Under the pieces are notes generated by a model. It made no database searches. It worked only from the letters and a program-made list of their open reading frames with translations, and was not told where the DNA came from. From contig DATKCA010000263.1 of NCBI GenBank assembly GCA_035544675.1, forward strand, positions 1-47,529: a stretch of 47,529 nt of DNA. Direction: 5' to 3'. Source of the DNA: DATKCA01 sp035544675 (GTDB taxonomy: Bacteria > Acidobacteriota > Thermoanaerobaculia > Gp7-AA8). The position numbers and the translations under genes were made by a program. Below, piece after piece: positions 22,980-30,708 of the stretch; the first letter of the stretch is position 1, and each line of letters opens with the position of its first letter.

Positions 22980-23174
22980 CTACGAGCCCCCCTCCACCTT
23001 TCGCCGATCCGGCGTCTCCCGGGAAATACGGCGGCGGTCGCGCTGCCGCTGAATGAACTGGCGGACATTCTTCGCCATCGTTGAGAGAAGGACGCGCATC
23101 GGCAGGTAGGCCAGGGCGATGCCCAGAGCTACCGCCGCGGCAATGACGACGAGCGTGATGACGGCTGAGGACAT
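22980..23174 (-). CDS. Small single-pass membrane protein, unknown function
   Basis: 64 aa. Starts MSSAVITLVVIAAAVALGIA, one transmembrane helix, then an amphipathic and strongly basic tail (MAKNVRQFIQRQRDRRR). Opposite strand to its neighbours, fitting exactly in the gap between the TlpA-like and glutaredoxin genes. The hydrophobic-then-basic pattern and clean fit argue for a real gene; no family recognised. Confidence 0.5.
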   Translation of the reverse strand: MSSAVITLVVIAAAVALGIALAYLPMRVLLSTMAKNVRQFIQRQRDRRRISRETPDRRKVEGGS

Positions 23175-23227
23175 CTGACTGACTGGCCTAGCAATCGTTC
23201 TGCCACGGCATTAAGCTGCGCAGATCC

Positions 23228-23806
23228 ATGGACAAGCGCGTCGATGTCACGATGTACACGCGGCCGGACTGCCCGCTCTGCGACAAGGCCAAAGCGGCGA
23301 TCCGGGAATCGGGTGTCGACGTCACTCTGCACGAGGTCAACATCGACGACGATCCGGCTCTCCGCCGGCGATATTCCGACGACATCCCGGTCGTCGTCGT
23401 CGGGGCGGTGGAGGCGTTCCGCCATCGTGTCGATCCGAAGGCCTTTGCTGCATTCATCCGACAGGAGGAGACTGGTATGCGTTCGGGGCTTGTGGAAGAG
23501 AAATGCGTTCCCTGTCGGGGCGGGGTTCCGCCGCTCCGCGGTGAGGAGCTGGAGACCGTGGCCGGCGAGCTGGGAGGGACATGGCGCATCATCGAGGAGC
23601 ACCATCTGGAGAAGGACTTCACGTTTCCCGATTTTGCCCAGGCACTCTCGTTTACGAACGCCGTCGGCGCGATCGCCGAGCGGGAGGGGCATCACCCGGA
23701 CATCAGTCTGGCGTGGGGAAAAGTCGGCGTGAAGATCTGGACGCACAAGATCGATGGGCTCACGCGCAGCGATTTTGTGCTGGCTGCAAAAATCGATCAG
23801 ATCTAG
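23228..23806 (+). CDS. Glutaredoxin-like (DUF836) domain fused to pterin-4a-carbinolamine dehydratase
   Basis: 192 aa. Residues 6-80 are a glutaredoxin-like domain with C15-P-L-C18 (MYTRPDCPLCDKA) and IPVVVVGAVEAFRHR. Residues 84-192 are a complete pterin carbinolamine dehydratase (PhhB/DCoH): EKCVPCRGGVPPL start, EREGHHPDISLAW and VKIWTHKIDGLTRSD, covering the signature with its catalytic histidines. PCD regenerates tetrahydrobiopterin after aromatic hydroxylation. The join falls exactly at M84 (ATG 23477), which has a textbook Shine-Dalgarno (AGGAGGAG, 6 nt upstream), so free PCD may also be made. No aromatic hydroxylase nearby. A palindrome follows at 23803. Confidence 0.85.
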   Translation: MDKRVDVTMYTRPDCPLCDKAKAAIRESGVDVTLHEVNIDDDPALRRRYSDDIPVVVVGAVEAFRHRVDPKAFAAFIRQEETGMRSGLVEEKCVPCRGGVPPLRGEELETVAGELGGTWRIIEEHHLEKDFTFPDFAQALSFTNAVGAIAEREGHHPDISLAWGKVGVKIWTHKIDGLTRSDFVLAAKIDQI

Positions 23807-23824
23807 TGTGATTCACCACACTAG
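23803..23824. repeat. Palindrome CTAGTGTG / CACACTAG
   Basis: 8-bp perfect stem, 6-nt loop ATTCAC, overlapping the stop codon of the glutaredoxin-PCD gene. Related in its outer CTAGTG / CACTAG to the palindromes at 176 and 34928. No T-tract. Confidence 0.6.
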
Positions 23825-23869
23825 GCTCTGCTGGCGAAAGTCATGCAGGACGTTTCGCCGGAGGGGCGA

Positions 23870-24574
23870 ATGACGATCAGCGGGATCTTCGGCTCATCGA
23901 CTGAGGCGGATAGTGCCGTCCAGGCTCTGAAGGGGCAGGAATTCACCGACAATGAAGTCAGTCTCATCGTGCGCGGCGATCAGCACTCCGCCGGCGCCCG
24001 CGGCCTCGGCGCCGCCATGGGCAGTGTCCTGGGCATGGGCGCGGCGACGTTTCTCGTCCCCGGCCTCGGCCCGGTTGCCGGTGTCGGGATGATCGCTGCC
24101 GCTCTCGCCGGCGCCGGCCTCGGCGCAGCGGCGGGGAAGGTCGCCGACAAGATGACAGCCGGCATCCCCAACGACGAGCTCTATTTCTACGAGGAAGCCG
24201 TCCGCGACGGGCAGATCGTCCTTTTCGTCGATGCGAAGAATCCCGATCGCGCCACCCAGGCCCGCAACATCCTCGAGCATTCCGGCGCGCGCAATGTGCA
24301 CACGGTCCGCCGCGACTGGTGGCAGAACATTCGCGAGAGCGAGCGCGACTACGCGCGCTCCCGCGGCCTCGAGTTCGAGCCGAACGAGGCGGACTACCAG
24401 GCGGGATTCGAGGCCGCACTCCACCCCGCCACACGCGGTCGCAGCCTCGCTGAGTCGATGGGCTACATCGAGAGCTGTTATCCAGGGCCGTGCCGGACGG
24501 AGGCGTTCCTGATCGGCTTTGACAGGGGACAGGCCTACCTGCTACAGCGCACCAGCGCCCGGGAGATGGAGTAG
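23870..24574 (+). CDS. General stress protein with YflT-like domain and glycine-rich membrane segment
   Basis: 234 aa from ATG 23870, chosen over ATG 23843 for its Shine-Dalgarno (CGGAGGGGCGA). N-terminal domain (ISGIFGSSTEADSAVQAL, EVSLIVRGD) resembles the heat-induced stress protein YflT domain. A long Gly/Ala-rich hydrophobic region (about 48-105, GAAMGSVLGMGAATFLVPGL) can form one or two membrane helices. Then FYEEAVRDGQIVLFVDA, a second copy of the ligand-like beta-alpha unit, and a charged C-terminus with YQAGFEAALHP, which I do not recognise. Probably a stress-related membrane-associated protein. Confidence 0.75.
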   Translation: MTISGIFGSSTEADSAVQALKGQEFTDNEVSLIVRGDQHSAGARGLGAAMGSVLGMGAATFLVPGLGPVAGVGMIAAALAGAGLGAAAGKVADKMTAGIPNDELYFYEEAVRDGQIVLFVDAKNPDRATQARNILEHSGARNVHTVRRDWWQNIRESERDYARSRGLEFEPNEADYQAGFEAALHPATRGRSLAESMGYIESCYPGPCRTEAFLIGFDRGQAYLLQRTSAREME

Positions 24575-24576
24575 GA

Positions 24577-24603
24577 GTCATCCCTCGCCACGCTCGGAAT
24601 GAC
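24577..24603. repeat. GTCATCC...GGAATGAC repeat, intergenic copy
   Basis: Starts GTCATCCCTCGCCACGCTCG and ends GGAATGAC, with terminal inverted repeats GTCAT / ATGAC. Core CCCTCGCYACGCTCGG is shared with the copy inside dnaE2 (27453-27501). Sits in the 32-nt gap between the stress protein and the end of dnaE2, which are convergent. Confidence 0.65.
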
Positions 24604-24606
24604 ATC

Positions 24607-27600
24607 TCAATGAAAGTCGTGGCTCTGCATCTCGCCGACGCCTTCCAGCGGCCAGAAGCGCTCTGCCTTCACCGAACACTGCCCTCCGGTGTTCTGCAGG
24701 ATTCCTTCGACGATCAAACCTGAATGACCGAGGATCGTCGTGCGCTCCTCGCTGAAGAGCTGCGGGCTGACGATGGCCTGCGAGAGACCCGTCTCGTCCT
24801 CCAGGGTGAGGAAAACGAATCCCTTCGCCGTGCCGGGACGCTGGCGGACGATGACCGCGCCCGCCGTGGTGACGCGGCGGCCGGTCGGAATGCGTTTCAG
24901 CTCCTCCGCCGAGAGCACGTTGTCCTTCTTCAGCCGCACCCGGAAGTGCTCGATGAGATGCGGCCCCGTCGTCAGCTCCATGGCCTGATAGTCGGCCATC
25001 GTGTTTTCCCTCATGGACATGTCGGAAAGCGGGTTCTCCTGAGCCCCGAGCCCTGAGCCCTGAGCCCCTTCGAACAGCTCTCCCGCCGGCCTGGCCGCCT
25101 TCGCCGCCTGCCACAGCGCGCCGCGCCGCGTCAGGCCCAGTGATCCGAGTGCGCCCGCGTAGGCGAGCCTGGTGAGCTGGTCGTCGCGCAGCCGGCAGCG
25201 AACCGCGAGATCCTCCACCGACGCGAACGGCTGGCCCTGCTCGATCTTCCTTCCCGTCACTTCGCGCAGTCCCTTGACGAAGCGCAGTCCCATCCGCACC
25301 GCCCCTTCATCCCAGCGACATTTCCAGCCGGAGTGATTGACGTCGATCGGCTTCACGTCCTGGCCGCGGCGCTGCGCGTCCTTGACCAGCGTGGCCGGGT
25401 GATAGAAGCCCATCGGCCACGCGTTCAGCAGCGAGATGTAGAACGCTGCCGGATGGTGCGCCTTCAGGTACGCGCTGGCATACGCGATGAGCGCGAAGCT
25501 CGCCGCGTGCGACTCCGGGAAGCCGTACAGCGCGAAGGACGTGATCGACTTCACGATCTGGTCCTGCGCCGCCGCGCCGATCCCGTTTTTCGTCATGCCG
25601 TCCCGCAGGCGCTTCTCGATCTCGTGCATCCGTTCCATCGAGCGCTTGAACCCCATGGCCCGACGCAGCTCCTCCGCTTCACCGCCGGTGAAGTTCGCCG
25701 CGACCATCGCGATGCGCAGCAACTGCTCCTGAAACAGCGGAACTCCGAGCGTCCGCTTGAGGATCGGCTCGAGGCACGGGTGCGGATACTCGACCGGCAC
25801 CCTGCCTTGCCGCCGGTCGAAGAACGGCTTGATCATGCCGCCGACGATCGGTCCGGGGCGGATGATCGCCACCTGCACGACGATGTCGTAGAACTTCTTC
25901 GGCGCATTGCGCGGCAGGGAAGCCATCTGCGCGCGGCTCTCCACCTGGAACATGCCGACCGTATCCGCCTCGTTCAGCAGCTTGTAAACGAGCGGGTCTT
26001 CCTGCGGCAGGTGGGCCAGGTCGACGTCCACTCCCTCGTTCGTGTGGATGATCGGCAGGGCCTCCTCGATGGCCGCCAGCATTCCCAGGCCAAGGAGATC
26101 GACCTTGATGATGCCGGGGTCGGCGCAGTCGTCTTTGTCCCACTGGATGACGACGCGGCCGGGCATCGAGGCCGGCTCCAGCGGAACGACTTCGTCCAGG
26201 CGGCCCCTGGCCATCACCATTCCACCGGAGTGCTGCCCGAGGTGGCGGGGGAGATTCTGGATCTGCATGAAGAGGCGCATGAAGTGGCGCACGCGGAGAT
26301 CGGCCGGGTCGAAGCCGCTCCTGGCCAGCTCGCCGGGAAGGTTCTCCATCGCTTCGCGGATCTCGCCGAAGTTCCAGCTGCTGACGCATTTGGAGAGCTT
26401 GTCGACCTGCTGGAGCGAGTAGCCGAGGGCTTTGCCCACTTCGCGTGCCGCCGACCGGTCGCGATAGGTGATGACGTTCGCCGTCATCGCCGAGCCGTGC
26501 ACGCCGTACGTCTTGTAGACGTGCTGGATGACTTTCTCGCGCTGGTCGCCCGACGGCAGATCGAGATCGATATCCGGCCACTCTCCCCGCTCCTCGGAGA
26601 GGAATCGCTCGAAGAGCAGCTCCATCTTCACGGGATCCACCGCCGTGATTCCGAGCGCGTAGCACACGGCGCTGTTTGCCGCGGAGCCGCGGCCCTGCAC
26701 GAGGATCTTCTCGCGATTGCAGAACTGAACGATGTCCCAGACGATGAGGAAGTAGCCGGCCAGATCGAGCTTCTCGATCATGTTCAGCTCCTTCTCGATC
26801 TGCGCCTGCGCTTTCGCGGTCAGCGGACGGAAGCGTCCCCTGGCCGCGTTCCAGGCCATCTTCCGGAGCAGCGAGGTGTTCGTCTCGCCGGGCGGCAGCG
26901 GGTAGTCGGGAAACTGATAGCCGAGATCGGCGAGTGTGAAGTCGAGCGTGTTGGCGAGCGTCCACGTGCCGTCGATCGCTTCGGGCAGGTCCTTGAAGAG
27001 CGCGCCCATCTCGGCGGCCGGCTTGACGTGGCGCTCGCGGTTGATGCCGAGGAGCCGGCCGGCCTTGTCGACGTGCGTGCCTTCGCGGATGCAGGTGAGG
27101 ACGTCGTGAAGCTCTTTGTCGGCGGCACGCGCATAGCGGACGCCGTTCGTCGCTACCAGCGGTAGAACCATGCGCCGGGCCAGATCGACGAGACGGACGT
27201 TGTGACGCTCTTCGTCGCGCCGGCGATGGCGCTGCAGCTCGACGTGTGTGCGACCTTTGAAGATGCCGGCGATCCGCTGCACGGTCTCGTCATCTGCGCG
27301 GGTCAGACAGTGCAGCCCCACGGCGTATTGCTCGATGAGATCCCAGGTGAAGCGGGCCTGGCCCTTTTCCCGCCCGGCCGCGCCGGCCGTGATGAGCTTG
27401 CACAGATTCCTGTAGCCGGTGCGGTTCTCCACGAGGAGAGTGGCAGTGGCATTGTCATCCCCACCCGCCCTCCCGGATCCCTCGCTACGCTCGGGATGAC
27501 AGAGCACCAGATCCGATCCCACCAGCGCCTTCACGCCCGCTTTCTTCGCCGCGCTGTAGAACCGCGGCGCGCCGTAGACGCCGTTGGTGTCGACGAGCGC

Positions 27601-27912
27601 CATGGCCGGCAGATCGTGCGCCGCGGCCTCATGGATCAGATCCTCGGGCAGCGACGCGCCGTCGAGAAACGAGAAGGCGCTGGCGGCGCGCAGCTCGGCG
27701 TACGGTCTCGTGACGTTTCTTCCCGCGCGCTTCTTCGGCTGCGGCTCCTCCTGTTCGACGTAAGAGCCACCCCACTGCTCGTGGACGTAGGGGATGTGGT
27801 CGTACTGGGAGGAGAGGGGGACGTTCCTGATCTTCTCCTTCTGCGCACCGGGAGGATTGTGCGTGATGGAGAGGGCATCGAGGTTGCGGGTGGGTTTACT
27901 ACCGTGGAACAT
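24607..27912 (-). CDS. dnaE2: Error-prone DNA polymerase III alpha subunit DnaE2 (ImuC)
   Basis: 1101 aa. PHP domain (about 68-280), then a C-family polymerase palm with catalytic acids in PDIDLDLPSGD (about 444-454), SAMTANVITYRDRSA, GQHSGGMVMA, GFPESHAASFALIAYASAYL, and a C-terminal OB fold (GAVIVRQRPGTAKGFVFLTLEDE). It is the translesion polymerase of the ImuA-ImuB-DnaE2 mutasome induced by DNA damage. Two repeat elements are read in frame: CHPERSEGSG at about 138-148 in the PHP domain, and QGSGLGAQEN at about 949-958. The first about 60 residues are unusual and a later start is possible. Separated from imuB by an opposite-strand antitoxin-like gene. Confidence 0.93.
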   Translation of the reverse strand: MFHGSKPTRNLDALSITHNPPGAQKEKIRNVPLSSQYDHIPYVHEQWGGSYVEQEEPQPKKRAGRNVTRPYAELRAASAFSFLDGASLPEDLIHEAAAHDLPAMALVDTNGVYGAPRFYSAAKKAGVKALVGSDLVLCHPERSEGSGRAGGDDNATATLLVENRTGYRNLCKLITAGAAGREKGQARFTWDLIEQYAVGLHCLTRADDETVQRIAGIFKGRTHVELQRHRRRDEERHNVRLVDLARRMVLPLVATNGVRYARAADKELHDVLTCIREGTHVDKAGRLLGINRERHVKPAAEMGALFKDLPEAIDGTWTLANTLDFTLADLGYQFPDYPLPPGETNTSLLRKMAWNAARGRFRPLTAKAQAQIEKELNMIEKLDLAGYFLIVWDIVQFCNREKILVQGRGSAANSAVCYALGITAVDPVKMELLFERFLSEERGEWPDIDLDLPSGDQREKVIQHVYKTYGVHGSAMTANVITYRDRSAAREVGKALGYSLQQVDKLSKCVSSWNFGEIREAMENLPGELARSGFDPADLRVRHFMRLFMQIQNLPRHLGQHSGGMVMARGRLDEVVPLEPASMPGRVVIQWDKDDCADPGIIKVDLLGLGMLAAIEEALPIIHTNEGVDVDLAHLPQEDPLVYKLLNEADTVGMFQVESRAQMASLPRNAPKKFYDIVVQVAIIRPGPIVGGMIKPFFDRRQGRVPVEYPHPCLEPILKRTLGVPLFQEQLLRIAMVAANFTGGEAEELRRAMGFKRSMERMHEIEKRLRDGMTKNGIGAAAQDQIVKSITSFALYGFPESHAASFALIAYASAYLKAHHPAAFYISLLNAWPMGFYHPATLVKDAQRRGQDVKPIDVNHSGWKCRWDEGAVRMGLRFVKGLREVTGRKIEQGQPFASVEDLAVRCRLRDDQLTRLAYAGALGSLGLTRRGALWQAAKAARPAGELFEGAQGSGLGAQENPLSDMSMRENTMADYQAMELTTGPHLIEHFRVRLKKDNVLSAEELKRIPTGRRVTTAGAVIVRQRPGTAKGFVFLTLEDETGLSQAIVSPQLFSEERTTILGHSGLIVEGILQNTGGQCSVKAERFWPLEGVGEMQSHDFH
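25040..25067. repeat. Heptanucleotide repeat array, locus F (inside dnaE2)
   Basis: Four units: TGAGCCC, CGAGCCC, TGAGCCC, TGAGCCC. Lies within dnaE2 and is translated (minus strand) as part of QGSGLGAQEN, in the variable linker before the C-terminal OB-fold region. Confidence 0.7.
27453..27501. repeat. TGTCATCCC...GGGATGACA palindromic element inside dnaE2
   Basis: 49 nt bounded by perfect 9-bp inverted termini (TGTCATCCC and GGGATGACA), with core CCCTCGCTACGCTCGG. On the minus strand it is read as CHPERSEGSGRAGGDD within the PHP domain, between two conserved beta-strand regions. A degenerate copy lies intergenically at 24577-24603. Looks like a small non-autonomous mobile or REP-type repeat that landed in frame. 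Confidence 0.7.
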
Positions 27913-27969
27913 GGGTCACCCTGCTTGCGGCATCTTGACTGCAAAATCAACGGACATCACGATGCCTGG

Positions 27970-28227
27970 ATGCGCACGACGATGACCCTCGATGACGATC
28001 TGGCGAAACAACTTCGGGAAGAGGCTCGACGGACCGGACGCAGTTTCAAGGACGTGGTGAACGATGCCTTGCGCCGTGGTCTGGCAGCCGGTGCCGCGCC
28101 CGCTCCGCGGCCGTCCCGTTTCCGTGTGCGGCCGAAAGCATGCGGGTTCCAACCGGGGATCGATCTCCGGAAACTGAACCAGCTCGTCGATGAAATGGAG
28201 ATCGACCACGTCATCCGCGATCGGTGA
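27970..28227 (+). CDS. Ribbon-helix-helix antitoxin-like protein (VapB/DUF2191 type), orphan
   Basis: 85 aa from ATG 27970 (the frame is open far upstream inside dnaE2 antisense, without coding character). MRTTMTLDDDLAKQLREEAR forms the RHH strand and first helix, then GRSFKDVVNDALRRGL completes the DNA-binding fold. The C-terminal part (FRVRPKACGFQPGIDLRKLNQLVDEME) is the toxin-wrapping tail typical of VapB-like antitoxins. A PIN-domain toxin would normally follow within a few nt, but the next 56 nt lead straight into the end of imuB. It therefore appears to be an orphan. It could also repress from its own locus and so affect the flanking mutagenesis genes. Confidence 0.75.
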   Translation: MRTTMTLDDDLAKQLREEARRTGRSFKDVVNDALRRGLAAGAAPAPRPSRFRVRPKACGFQPGIDLRKLNQLVDEMEIDHVIRDR

Positions 28228-28283
28228 TCTGTGCTGATCCCCGACATCCACAGGTCTCCGGTGGATCAATCCGCTTCGCTGAG

Positions 28284-29846
28284 TCAGTCATACCGCGCAT
28301 CCAGAAACCACTCTCCGCTCACGCGATCGCGATACAGACGGTAGATGCCTCCCCGCGTGAGCTCCGCGTCCCAGTACTCGCGGTCGTTGCGCTTCTCGGC
28401 CCACCACCCTTCCTCGATTCGCCAGGGACCTGACGACACGCGCGCCTCGCCGGCGTGATCGCCTTCGCCGTGGATCGCCGCGATCTGCGTTTCTCCGTCG
28501 ATGACGTGCGTGTTCACCTCGACGGGGACGGGCGGGCGGAATACGCGCACGGCCAGCAGGCCGCGGCTCTTCTTCGGCCTGGGGCGGGTGGTGGGTGGGG
28601 GAGGCGGTGCGTAGTCGGCGATGGCGTAGCGTTCCGGAAGATGGCCGTCGACAGGCATGGCCATGCCGACCCGGCCGTCGCCGAGGATCGAGATGAGGCG
28701 GGCGATGGTCGTGGCGAGTCTTTCGGGGGAGAGGGCGGCGGGGCCGAACAGCGAGAGTTGCGCGCGCCGCGGGCGGTCGGGATGCGCGACCAGGGAGAAA
28801 CCGGTGACCGGCGCGCCGGGCGGGGTCTTCTCCAGATCGAGGCGGAGCAGCGTCAGCATCGTCTTCACATCGCGAGTCGGCGCGGGAAGCTCGATGGCCC
28901 GGACGTGAAATCCATCCGGCTCGAGCGTCAGCGTCAGCTCGAGTCGCGTGCACGAGAACCCCACTGTCTCGAGCCGCTTCGACAGCCGGTCGAGCGCGGC
29001 GTTGGCGATGAACAGGAACGGCTCGAGCGCGACGAGCGGCCACTCCAGCTCCATCCCTTCGCGGAAGTCGGGGGGGAGGGGGCGGGGGATGAGCGGCCGG
29101 GGATCGATGCCGCGGGCCGCGTAATGCAGCTCGCGACCGAGCTCGCCGAGGCGGCTTGCCACCTCGCTCTCGGGCAGGCCGGCCAGATCGCCGATCGAGG
29201 TGATGCCCCAGCGGTGCAGCGTCGTCGCCGCGCCGAGCTCGGGGCTGAGCCGCGTGAGAGGCAGCGGCGCGAGGAAGCCGGCTTCGTTTCCCGCTGCGAC
29301 GACCGTGGGCGACTTGGCCAGCTCGGCCGCGACGCGCGCCGCCAGCTTGCTGGCAGCGATGCCGACGCGCACCGGCAACCCGATGGCCTCGCATCGGCGC
29401 ATGGCCGCGCGGCCAAGCAGGACCTCATGCCCACCGCCGGCGTCGCTCTCACCTGAGGCCCGAGGCCCGAGGCCCGAGGCCTCCGCCGCGGCCTCCCCCC
29501 AGTGCCGTTCCAGGCCGGCGATGTCGACGAACACCACCCCTTCACCGGCGTCCTCGACGCGAGGCGAGAACGTCTCGGCGATTTCGAGGAGCGCTTCCTG
29601 CGCCGTCCGCTCCGCCTCGTTGTCGCGGCCGCGCGCGATCAGCTTCGGCACGATCGACCGTGCCTGCGCCAGCGAATGGCCCGGCCGGATCCCTTTGCTG
29701 CGCGCGCGCCGCGTCGCCGCGACGACGTGCGCGCTGTTGCCGTTCCCTTCGACGACGGCCACCGCCTCCTGCAGCAGCTCCGGCTCGCAGCGCAGCCGCG
29801 CGGCAAGAGGGAACATCGGGACCGAAAAGCAGGCGATGCGGCTCAT
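28284..29846 (-). CDS. imuB: ImuB, Y-family polymerase-like mutasome subunit
   Basis: 520 aa from ATG 29846, overlapping the imuA stop by 4 nt (ATGA). Y-family fold: N-terminus RIACFSVPMFPLAARLR, VFVDIAGLERHWG, VRVGIAASKLAARVAAELA, and the thumb region LHRWGITSIGDLAGLPESEV. The catalytic acidic motif of the first strand (normally DxDxFY) is absent, as in other ImuB proteins, which act as a hub joining DnaE2 to the beta clamp. C-terminal region with Pro-rich linker (PPPPPTTRPRPKK) and the IYRLYRDRVSGEWFLDARYD end typical of ImuB. A heptamer array is translated in frame at about 122-130 (SGLGPRASG). Confidence 0.9.
   Translation of the reverse strand: MSRIACFSVPMFPLAARLRCEPELLQEAVAVVEGNGNSAHVVAATRRARSKGIRPGHSLAQARSIVPKLIARGRDNEAERTAQEALLEIAETFSPRVEDAGEGVVFVDIAGLERHWGEAAAEASGLGPRASGESDAGGGHEVLLGRAAMRRCEAIGLPVRVGIAASKLAARVAAELAKSPTVVAAGNEAGFLAPLPLTRLSPELGAATTLHRWGITSIGDLAGLPESEVASRLGELGRELHYAARGIDPRPLIPRPLPPDFREGMELEWPLVALEPFLFIANAALDRLSKRLETVGFSCTRLELTLTLEPDGFHVRAIELPAPTRDVKTMLTLLRLDLEKTPPGAPVTGFSLVAHPDRPRRAQLSLFGPAALSPERLATTIARLISILGDGRVGMAMPVDGHLPERYAIADYAPPPPPTTRPRPKKSRGLLAVRVFRPPVPVEVNTHVIDGETQIAAIHGEGDHAGEARVSSGPWRIEEGWWAEKRNDREYWDAELTRGGIYRLYRDRVSGEWFLDARYD
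29456..29483. repeat. Heptanucleotide repeat array, locus G (inside imuB)
   Basis: Four units: AGGCCCG, AGGCCCG, AGGCCCG, AGGCCTC. Read in frame on the minus strand as EASGLGPRAS within imuB. Reverse-complement related to the GGCCTCG units of locus A. Confidence 0.7.
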
Positions 29847-30658
29847 CGCTCCGCCAGCTCCAGGCTCGCAGCAGTCCCCGGTTTGATGTGCCGGTGCTTC
29901 TCCAGGACGAAACTCGTCTTCACGCCGGCCAGCAGGCGAGGTGCACGGCCCTGGCCGAGCCACTTCACCCGCATCCCGCCGCTCTTGACCACCGCCTCGG
30001 ATGCGGTTCCGGTGAGCGGATACGGCGAAGAGATCAGCATCGCCGCGCCGTGCGACTCGGCCGTCCGCGCCAGACGGACCCACGCCGCGCCGGGAACGCG
30101 GCGGCCTCGAATCGGGTGAAGCCCCACGTCGAGCACCACCAGTTGAAATCCGGTGGCGGTGATCATCTCCGTGCTCATCACCGCCTCTTTTAAGGTTTTC
30201 GGACGGATCCACAGCAGGCGGCGCAGGTCGATGCCGGCCGCCTCGCCGAGCTGGGGATCGAAGTGGTCGCCGAGGTCGATGAGGGCGGCGGCTTCGCCGG
30301 TGCTGGTGGCGGCAGCGAGGGCGGACATGGCCACGGCGAAGCGGCCGGTGCTCCGGCGCGAGACGACTTCGACGACCTTGCCGCGCAGGAGACCGCCGGC
30401 GAGGAGCGCGTCGAGCGGCTCGAGCGTGGTCGGGATGACTTCCTCGCGCCGGGACTTCTGCAGCGCGCGGATCAGCTCCGAGCCGTTGAGCAGTCTTGCG
30501 GCAACGGCCGGATCGAGTGCGGCGCGGAGGCGCGAAACGGCGGCCGACTGACCCGGTTCTACGGGCGGTGGAGCGGGAACGAGGATGGGTTGCGGCCGGC
30601 TCGGCCTGAGATCGAGGAGCTGGAACTGCCAGTCGAGACGGGGAGCCGTTGCAGTCAT
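29843..30658 (-). CDS. imuA: ImuA, RecA-like mutasome subunit
   Basis: 271 aa from ATG 30658 (MTATAPRLDWQFQLL); an upstream ATG at 30739 would start inside a hairpin repeat. RecA-like fold of the ImuA/SulA-like group: LEPLDALLAGGLLRGKVVEVVSRRSTGRFAVAMSALAAAT in the place of the Walker A region (no classical GxxxxGKT), AALIDLGDHFDPQLGEAAG, LQLVVLDVGLHPI-like Walker B strand and ISSPYPLTG. Works with ImuB and DnaE2 in SOS mutagenesis. First gene of the imu operon. No clear LexA box recognised upstream. Confidence 0.85.
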   Translation of the reverse strand: MTATAPRLDWQFQLLDLRPSRPQPILVPAPPPVEPGQSAAVSRLRAALDPAVAARLLNGSELIRALQKSRREEVIPTTLEPLDALLAGGLLRGKVVEVVSRRSTGRFAVAMSALAAATSTGEAAALIDLGDHFDPQLGEAAGIDLRRLLWIRPKTLKEAVMSTEMITATGFQLVVLDVGLHPIRGRRVPGAAWVRLARTAESHGAAMLISSPYPLTGTASEAVVKSGGMRVKWLGQGRAPRLLAGVKTSFVLEKHRHIKPGTAASLELAER

Positions 30659-30708
30659 CTGGGAAACCGCCCGAACAACATAGGCGGTAATGAGGCGTAA
30701 AGCAAGCG

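Noticed and set aside
27453..27501. Insertion sequence in dnaE2
   Set aside because: Only 49 nt, no transposase and the reading frame is intact; listed as a small repeat instead.
27202..27969. N-terminal extension of the antitoxin-like protein
   Set aside because: Antisense to dnaE2 with no family resemblance; the RHH domain begins at ATG 27970.
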